Shown piece after piece: positions 5,132-7,519 of a stretch of DNA of 7,519 nt. Below the pieces are notes generated by a model. It was not told where the DNA came from and did not search any database. It was given only the letters and a program-made list of their open reading frames with translations. Each line of letters begins with the position of its first letter. Within the stretch, counting starts at the first letter, position 1. The position numbers were made by a program, and so were the translations under genes. This stretch comes from Halomonas chromatireducens (lineage in GTDB: Bacteria > Pseudomonadota > Gammaproteobacteria > Pseudomonadales > Halomonadaceae), in NCBI RefSeq assembly GCF_001545155.1, contig NZ_CP014226.1:1694600-1702118 (forward strand), given 5' to 3'.

Positions 5132-7368
5132 TCCTTCTTCCCCTTGTTCTTTGGCCTCTGGCTCTTGGCCCCCTTGGCACCGCTACGCAAACGCTGCACC
5201 TCGATGACGTTGGAGAGTTGCTGAATACGGGAAAAGAGCCGGCCAAGGGTTTCCAGGCCGTCGACTTCCACGGTGATTCGCATCCGGGCGATGCCGTCAC
5301 GGGTATCAGTGAGCGTATTGACCGAGAGCACATTGACCTTGTCATGGCTGAGTATGCCGGTGACATCGCGCAGCAGGCCGGAGCGATCCCAGGCCTGGAT
5401 CTCGATATCCACCGGGTACTGGGTACGCGCCCGCTCGCCCCACTCCACTTCGATGACCCGCTGGGGCTCGTCGACGCGCAGCTGCAGGATATTAGGGCAG
5501 TCCTGCCGATGCACCGTGACGCCGCGGCCCTGGGTGATGAAGCCGACAATGGGCTCGCCGGGCACCGGGTGGCAGCAGTTGGCCATGCTGGTCTTGAGGT
5601 TGCCCACCCCCAGTACCGTAATATCGCTGCTGCCCCCCCTGCCAGCATCGCGCCGCGGCTTGGCCAGCAGACGATCGAGCTGCTCCTGGTCGTCGGTCTC
5701 GCCGAACAGTTGCTGCGCCTGGTGCAGCACCTGGCCGACCCGCAGGTCGCCGGCCCCCAGCGCGGCGTACATGTCGTCGGGGGTGGTGTAGTTGACCTTG
5801 CGCGCCAGGGTGTCGAGATCCATGTCCTCGACATCCAGGCGCTTCATTTCCCGCTCGAACAGCGCCTTGCCCTCCTCGAGGTTCTGATCGCGGGCCTGAT
5901 GCTTGAACCAGGCCTGGATCTTGGCCCGGGCCCGGGACGTCCGGACGTACCCCAGGCTGGGGTTGAGCCAGTCGCGGCTCGGCCCGCCCTTGCTGGCAGT
6001 GAGGATTTCCACCTGCTGGCCGGTCTTGAGCTTGTAGGTGAGCGGCACGATACGTCCATCGACCTTGGCCCCACGGCAGCGGTGGCCCACCTCGGTATGT
6101 ACCCGGTAGGCAAAGTCGATGGGGGTGGCGATTCGCGGCAGGTCGATGACGTGGCCGTCGGGGGTGAAGACGTAGATGCGATCCGGAGCCACGTCGCTGG
6201 AGAGGCCTTCGCGCAGGTCGCTGAAGTCGCCGACCTCCTCCTGCCATTCGAGCACCTGGCGCAGCCAGGCGATCTTCTCCTCGTAGCTGGAGCTCTTGCC
6301 GCCGGTGTCGTGCCCCTTGTAGCGCCAGTGGGCGCAGACCCCCAGCTCGGCTTCGTCGTGCATGGCGAAGGTACGGATCTGAATCTCGAGCACCTTGCTC
6401 TCGGGGCCGAACACCGCGGTATGCAGCGACTGGTAGCCGTTCTTCTTGGGATTGGCGATATAGTCGTCGAACTCGTTGGGCACGTGCCGCCAGCGGGAAT
6501 GTACCAGGCCCAGCACGGTGTAGCAGTCGGCTACCTCCGGCACCAGGATACGTACTGCACGTACATCGTTGACCTGGGAGAAATCGATGCGCTTGCGCTT
6601 CATCTTCCGCCAGATCGAATAGATATGCTTGGCACGGCCGCTAACTTCGCAGGGAGAGATGCCCTGGGCTTCCAGCACCCCCTGCAACGTGTCGACAACC
6701 TCATGAATATAGCGATCGCGATCCAGCCGCTTTTCGGCCAGCTGCCGTGCGATGGTCTTGTAGTCATCTTCATGCAGGTAACGAAAGGAGAGGTCCTCAA
6801 GCTCCCACTTGACCTGGCCGATGCCCAGCCGATGGGCCAATGGCGCATAGATATCGAATACCTCGCGGGCTACCTGCAGGCGCTTTTCCCGAGGGGCATC
6901 CTTGGCCTGGCGCAGGGCGCAGGTACGCTCGGCGATCTTGATCAGCGCCACGCGCACATCGTCGATCATGTTGACCAGCATCTTGCGCAGGTTGTCCTGC
7001 TGGTCGTGCTGCACCATGCCCTGGCTCGGGGTCTGGGCATTGCTGATGGCGGCCATCTGCAACACACCCTCGATCAAGCCCGACACCTCGCTACCAAAAC
7101 GCTTGGTCACACCCTCGATGCCTATCTGGCCCTCACGTACGGCCCGATAGAGCACGGCCGCCTCCAGTGCCGGCTGGTCAAGCTTGAGCAGACCTAGAAT
7201 ATCGGCCATCTCGAGCCCCATACGGAAACTGGAAGCCTCCGGCAGCCATGACTTGTGGGGGCGCTCTGCCTGAAGGGCCAGACGCTGGGCAAGTTCGCAG
7301 GCCTCCTGCATCTCGGCCGGGTCACGCAGCTTGGTGGAGCTACTGCCCAACCGGGGGGCACGCGTCAA
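5128..7368 (-). CDS. relA: GTP pyrophosphokinase RelA (ppGpp synthetase I), native N-terminus replaced
   Basis: RelA makes (p)ppGpp from ATP and GTP/GDP on stalled ribosomes. Counting from the TTG at 7368, the parts are as follows. A degenerate hydrolase domain spans about 50-190, with VLYRAVREG at 72-80 where active enzymes have the HD motif. The synthetase domain spans about 240-350, with GRAKHIYSIWRKM, EFDD at 299-302 (the EXDD hallmark of monofunctional RelA) and YQSLHTAV. The TGS domain (RIYVFTPDGHVIDLP) begins near 397. The zinc-finger region has CC at 598-599, H620 and C624. An ACT domain covers about 653-727, and the tail is lysine-rich. Family similarity begins only at about TKLRDPAEM (residues 12-20); the usual first 30-40 residues are missing. 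An in-frame TAG at 7378-7380 blocks extension. Possible starts are TTG 7368 or ATG 7311. mazG follows with a 4-bp overlap. The catalytic core is intact, but expression is uncertain because its promoter region is gone. Confidence 0.93.
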   Translation of the reverse strand: MTRAPRLGSSSTKLRDPAEMQEACELAQRLALQAERPHKSWLPEASSFRMGLEMADILGLLKLDQPALEAAVLYRAVREGQIGIEGVTKRFGSEVSGLIEGVLQMAAISNAQTPSQGMVQHDQQDNLRKMLVNMIDDVRVALIKIAERTCALRQAKDAPREKRLQVAREVFDIYAPLAHRLGIGQVKWELEDLSFRYLHEDDYKTIARQLAEKRLDRDRYIHEVVDTLQGVLEAQGISPCEVSGRAKHIYSIWRKMKRKRIDFSQVNDVRAVRILVPEVADCYTVLGLVHSRWRHVPNEFDDYIANPKKNGYQSLHTAVFGPESKVLEIQIRTFAMHDEAELGVCAHWRYKGHDTGGKSSSYEEKIAWLRQVLEWQEEVGDFSDLREGLSSDVAPDRIYVFTPDGHVIDLPRIATPIDFAYRVHTEVGHRCRGAKVDGRIVPLTYKLKTGQQVEILTASKGGPSRDWLNPSLGYVRTSRARAKIQAWFKHQARDQNLEEGKALFEREMKRLDVEDMDLDTLARKVNYTTPDDMYAALGAGDLRVGQVLHQAQQLFGETDDQEQLDRLLAKPRRDAGRGGSSDITVLGVGNLKTSMANCCHPVPGEPIVGFITQGRGVTVHRQDCPNILQLRVDEPQRVIEVEWGERARTQYPVDIEIQAWDRSGLLRDVTGILSHDKVNVLSVNTLTDTRDGIARMRITVEVDGLETLGRLFSRIQQLSNVIEVQRLRSGAKGAKSQRPKNKGKKE

Positions 7369-7519
7369 GCAGTTGACCTACAAGATGGTCAAGGATACCT
7401 ATGATCTCATGGGTGCCCTGGAAGGGCTTTCGGGCGAACTGGCCTGCCAGCAGATCAGCGATGAAGGCATAACGGCGATCTGCGCGCTACACGAGCGCAT
7501 GCTGGTGCATTACCGCAAG
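7331..7519 (+). pseudogene. GntR-family (FCD-type) transcriptional regulator fragment
   Basis: Sixty-three codons on the plus strand read LVELLPNRGARVKQL, then YDLMGALEGLSGELAC and ITAICALHERML, continuing past the right edge. The first block is the wing of a GntR winged helix (typical relatives have GLVELLPNRGARV). The second is the first helix of the FCD ligand-binding domain (typically LRAALEGLAAELA). The DNA-binding helices that should precede residue 1 are absent: upstream the plus strand is the antisense of relA. It is therefore a 5'-truncated gene whose visible start is a junction and not a start codon. FCD-GntR proteins are usually metabolite-responsive repressors. The ligand cannot be told. 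The 3' end is not visible, so whether that half is complete is unknown. Confidence 0.72.

Noticed and set aside
5218..7197. 659-codon plus-strand open frame antisense to relA
   Set aside because: RelA on the other strand has every expected domain. The antisense frame is a composition shadow with no recognisable motif.
7328..7519. Normal divergent relA/gntR promoter region
   Set aside because: There is no intergenic space. The conserved coding regions of both proteins meet within about 5 bp, with the start of each missing, so this is a junction and not a shared promoter.

Overview
The window looks like a high-GC gammaproteobacterial chromosome, most likely of the Halomonas type. This is judged from the flavour of the GroEL, TrmJ and RelA proteins and not from any search. 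No transposase, integrase, phage gene, rRNA, tRNA or CRISPR array was seen.

Layout. Bases 1-82 hold the first 27 codons of a leuC-type gene on the minus strand, leaving the window on the left. After an 89-bp gap come groES (172-465) and groEL (530-2173) on the plus strand, closed by a strong intrinsic terminator (2216-2246). trmJ (2286-3044, plus) follows. Bases 3045-4006 hold no convincing protein gene. The first 560 bp are a tandem array of a roughly 170-176 bp GC-rich palindromic unit. The last 240 bp contain a compact stem-loop region rich in GGA motifs and ending in a plus-strand terminator, which I propose as a Csr/Rsm-type small RNA gene. On the minus strand, relA (7368 down to 5128) and a mazG-derived gene (5131-4007) overlap by 4 bp as an operon. 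At the right edge, on the plus strand, a GntR/FCD-family regulator fragment (7331-7519) abuts the broken 5' end of relA.

Functional picture. groESL is protein folding. trmJ methylates tRNA position 32. relA is a monofunctional (EFDD-type) ppGpp synthetase with a degenerate hydrolase domain. mazG normally hydrolyses NTPs and is a usual relA partner.

The surprising part is that several joins are not what these families normally show. The mazG gene stops matching MazG at about residue 157 and continues in frame as a complete DUF4105 (Lnb-type) domain. RelA lacks its usual first 30-40 residues, and the sequence there switches to the middle of an oppositely oriented GntR gene. leuC lies head-to-head with groES with no obvious heat-shock promoter in the short gap. 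The window is therefore either a really rearranged locus with a new MazG-DUF4105 fusion, or an assembly or amplification chimera. The sequence alone cannot decide between these.
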